From Niastella populi (GTDB lineage: Bacteria > Bacteroidota > Bacteroidia > Chitinophagales > Chitinophagaceae), in assembly GCF_002078015.1 (NCBI RefSeq), contig NZ_LWBP01000201.1, positions 23,758 to 87,757 of the forward strand: DNA of 64,000 nt, written 5' to 3'. The number at the start of each line of letters is the position of its first letter. Within the stretch, counting starts at the first letter, position 1. The notes under the pieces are model-generated. The model had not been told where the DNA came from, did not search any database, and saw only the letters and a program-made list of their open reading frames with translations. The position numbers and the translations under genes are program-made. Positions 62,456 to 64,000 of this stretch are shown here, in pieces.

Positions 62456-63667
62456 TCATAGGATCATTGAGAGAGTTGAAATCAGGAGGAAAGTTACGCA
62501 AGAAATTGGATTATTGGCAACATTTTTAAATGATTTTTTGATATTCACCACTTCCCTTATGCGGTTTACCACCCTGTTCAGTTCTTTTTCGGTCAGGTTT
62601 GAACCTGAAGGAAGACACAAGCCTTTTTCGAACAAACGTTCGCTTACACCACTTCCGTAATACAAATCATTTTCGAATATGGGCTGCAGGTGCATGGGCT
62701 TCCATAATGGACGGCAGTCGATATTATCGGCATGAAGCGCCTCCTGAATATCTATCATGGAATACTCATCACTGTCTACCAGAATGGTCGATAACCAGTG
62801 ATTACTGTAAAACTCTTTCCCGGGATCGGGAGGGAATTGAATGCCTTTCACATCGGCAAAGGCCTTTTTATAGAAATCATAATTATAGCGGCGTTGTGCA
62901 ACGCGGGATGACAGCACTTCCATTTGGCCGCGGCCAATACCGGCGCATACATTACTCATACGGTAATTATATCCAATATGTGAATGCTGATAATGTGGAG
63001 CATGGTCACGGGCCTGCGTAGCTAAAAAGCGCGCCTGCTTTACGTATTCTGCATTGGCAGAAATAAGGGCGCCGCCACCTGAAGTGGTTATAATCTTATT
63101 ACCATTAAAAGAAAGAATGCCGATTGTACCAAAAGTGCCAACAGCCTGGCCTTTATAGGTTGAACCCAACGCCTCAGCCGCATCTTCCACAACAGGGATG
63201 CCGTACCGGTTAGCAATGGCCATGATCTCACTCATGCGCGCAGGCATTCCATATAAATGAACTACAATGATCGCTTTGGGCTTTTTACCATTTTTAATAC
63301 GGTCCTGAATGGCCGCCTCAAGATACTCCGGCGACATGTTCCAGGTGCTTTCCTCGCTATCGATAAAAACCGGGGAAGCGCCCTGGTAAGCTATCGGGTT
63401 GGCAGAAGCTGAAAATGTCATTGACTGGCATATAACTTCATCCCCGGCTTTAACGCCAAGAATAACCAATGCCAGGTGTATTGCAGCAGTTCCGGAACTC
63501 AACGCTGCCACGTGCACATCGTTACCCAAAAATTTCTCCAGGTCCTGCTCGAGACCGTTCACATTGGGGCCAAGCGGCGCGATCCAGTTTGTAGCAAATG
63601 CTTCCTGAACATATCCCATTTCCTTTTCTCCCATGTGCGGGGACGACAACCAGATTTTCTCTTTCAT
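62456..63667 (-). CDS. DegT/DnrJ/EryC1/StrS-family PLP aminotransferase
   Basis: It likely transfers an amino group to a keto-sugar nucleotide, for example the product of the WbpM-type dehydratase. The 403-residue product has the fold-type-I features of the family: LSSGTAAIHLAL (57-68), EDAAEALGS (161-169), and the PLP lysine Lys191 in SFNGNKIITTSGGGAL. The tail part LEKELNRVVNRIREVV-like (KGLCLPSGSNLTEKELNRVV) is also conserved. It resembles PglE/Per-type enzymes that make 4-amino sugars. Its downstream neighbour on the same strand is the dehydratase, upstream the NeuD-type acyltransferase, so the three form a plausible acylamino-sugar pathway. Confidence 0.9.
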   Translation of the reverse strand: MKEKIWLSSPHMGEKEMGYVQEAFATNWIAPLGPNVNGLEQDLEKFLGNDVHVAALSSGTAAIHLALVILGVKAGDEVICQSMTFSASANPIAYQGASPVFIDSEESTWNMSPEYLEAAIQDRIKNGKKPKAIIVVHLYGMPARMSEIMAIANRYGIPVVEDAAEALGSTYKGQAVGTFGTIGILSFNGNKIITTSGGGALISANAEYVKQARFLATQARDHAPHYQHSHIGYNYRMSNVCAGIGRGQMEVLSSRVAQRRYNYDFYKKAFADVKGIQFPPDPGKEFYSNHWLSTILVDSDEYSMIDIQEALHADNIDCRPLWKPMHLQPIFENDLYYGSGVSERLFEKGLCLPSGSNLTEKELNRVVNRIREVVNIKKSFKNVANNPISCVTFLLISTLSMIL

Positions 63668-63756
63668 TTTCGCAAATTATAATGCATTTACAGAAAATAC
63701 AAGTTCTGCAAAGCAGATTAATTTATTATTACTTCCTGTCTATTTTTTGATCAAAC

Positions 63757-64000
63757 TTATGGCTGGTTCAACTTTATTATCCTGCCCGGATTACCAACCA
63801 CTACCGCAAAATCAGGTACATCGCGAATGATCACCGATCCTGCCCCAATCATTACCCACTTACCTATACGAATATTCTGCATCACACATGCGCCAATTCC
63901 AATTTGCGTTCCCCCCCCCACCTGTACGTTACCGGCAACAGCGGCGTTGGGAGAAATATGAACAAATTCTTCCAGCAAACAATCGTGATCTATTGAGCAA
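63757..64000 (-). CDS. NeuD/PglD-type sugar O/N-acyltransferase (5' end outside window)
   Basis: It is predicted to acetylate the amino sugar made by the neighbouring aminotransferase. Only the C-terminal 80 residues are in the window. They form a left-handed beta-helix: CSIDHDCLLEEFVHISPNAA, then VQVGGGTQIGIGACVMQNIRIG and IGAGSVIIRDVPDFAVVVGNP, ending with the GRIIKL tail. The open frame runs off base 64000. His-Asp-His in IDHDC is the expected catalytic region of PglD-like enzymes. It is 89 bp upstream of the DegT gene on the same strand. Confidence 0.85.
   Translation of the reverse strand, partial: CSIDHDCLLEEFVHISPNAAVAGNVQVGGGTQIGIGACVMQNIRIGKWVMIGAGSVIIRDVPDFAVVVGNPGRIIKLNQP

Noticed and set aside
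1..64000. Insertion sequences, prophage, tRNA or rRNA genes
   Set aside because: No transposase, integrase, phage structural gene or cloverleaf/rRNA signature was found on either strand by reading.

Overview
The window looks like a chromosome segment of a soil or rhizosphere Bacteroidota of the family Chitinophagaceae. The inference of a Niastella- or Chitinophaga-like genome rests on paired SusC/SusD genes, SusC genes linked to ECF sigma/FecR or LacI regulators, type IX secretion (T9SS) C-terminal domains, a TAnnTTTG promoter element and mid-range GC. I see no tRNA, rRNA, transposase or cas gene.

Region 1 (1-31.3 kb, almost all on the minus strand) is a pectin utilisation locus. It has two SusC/SusD uptake systems. 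One (3.5-8.6 kb) carries an STN signalling domain and sits beside FecR and an ECF sigma factor. The other (24.5-29.6 kb) lacks STN and faces a divergent LacI-type regulator. The enzymes cover homogalacturonan and rhamnogalacturonan: GH105, GH28, GH43, a carbohydrate esterase, a 2085-residue PL1-CE8 fusion secreted by T9SS, a CE12-type acetylesterase, a second PL1 and a surface lipoprotein. CCGG-centred palindromes upstream of several of these genes are candidate LacI operators.

Region 2 (31.3-35.3 kb) has rpiA, a MocR-type regulator and mobA. Between lacI and rpiA lies an approximately 850-bp gene-free stretch with the strangest signal in the window. Nine CATATG palindromes are spaced exactly 21 bp apart, followed at once by twelve AATT-centred (one AATC) sites spaced 20/21 bp apart.

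Region 3 (34.7-49.3 kb) is an assimilatory nitrate/nitrite cluster. It holds mobA, a SelW-like protein, a rubredoxin-tailed Nir-like protein, a nitrate reductase fused to its own FAD reductase, a nitrate transporter, an outer-membrane porin, nirD, nirB, a Crp/Fnr regulator with an N-terminal Cys cluster, and the siroheme methyltransferase. The parts fit together: NarK and the porin import nitrate, the fused enzyme makes nitrite, NirBD makes ammonium, SUMT supplies siroheme and MobA supplies the molybdenum cofactor nucleotide. A shared GCAGGCAATCGTTAA-type element lies upstream of nirB, nirD and the porin.

Region 4 (49.6-53 kb) carries a GNAT protein and a small stress-type group (membrane protein, SDR, small membrane protein, YtxH). 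Region 5 (53-64 kb, minus strand) has a large G8/PA14/PKD surface protein followed by surface-polysaccharide genes: two membrane-anchored polysaccharide deacetylases around a hexapeptide acyltransferase, a WbpM/CapD-type dehydratase, a DegT aminotransferase and a NeuD-type acyltransferase cut by the window edge.

Intergenic DNA is rich in dispersed short words (GAATACAAAATACAGC, CAACTTGTTAAC, AACCTGCAACC, GATAATTTGATAATG, and GTGTGCCA hairpins). In three places they supply the last codons of genes.
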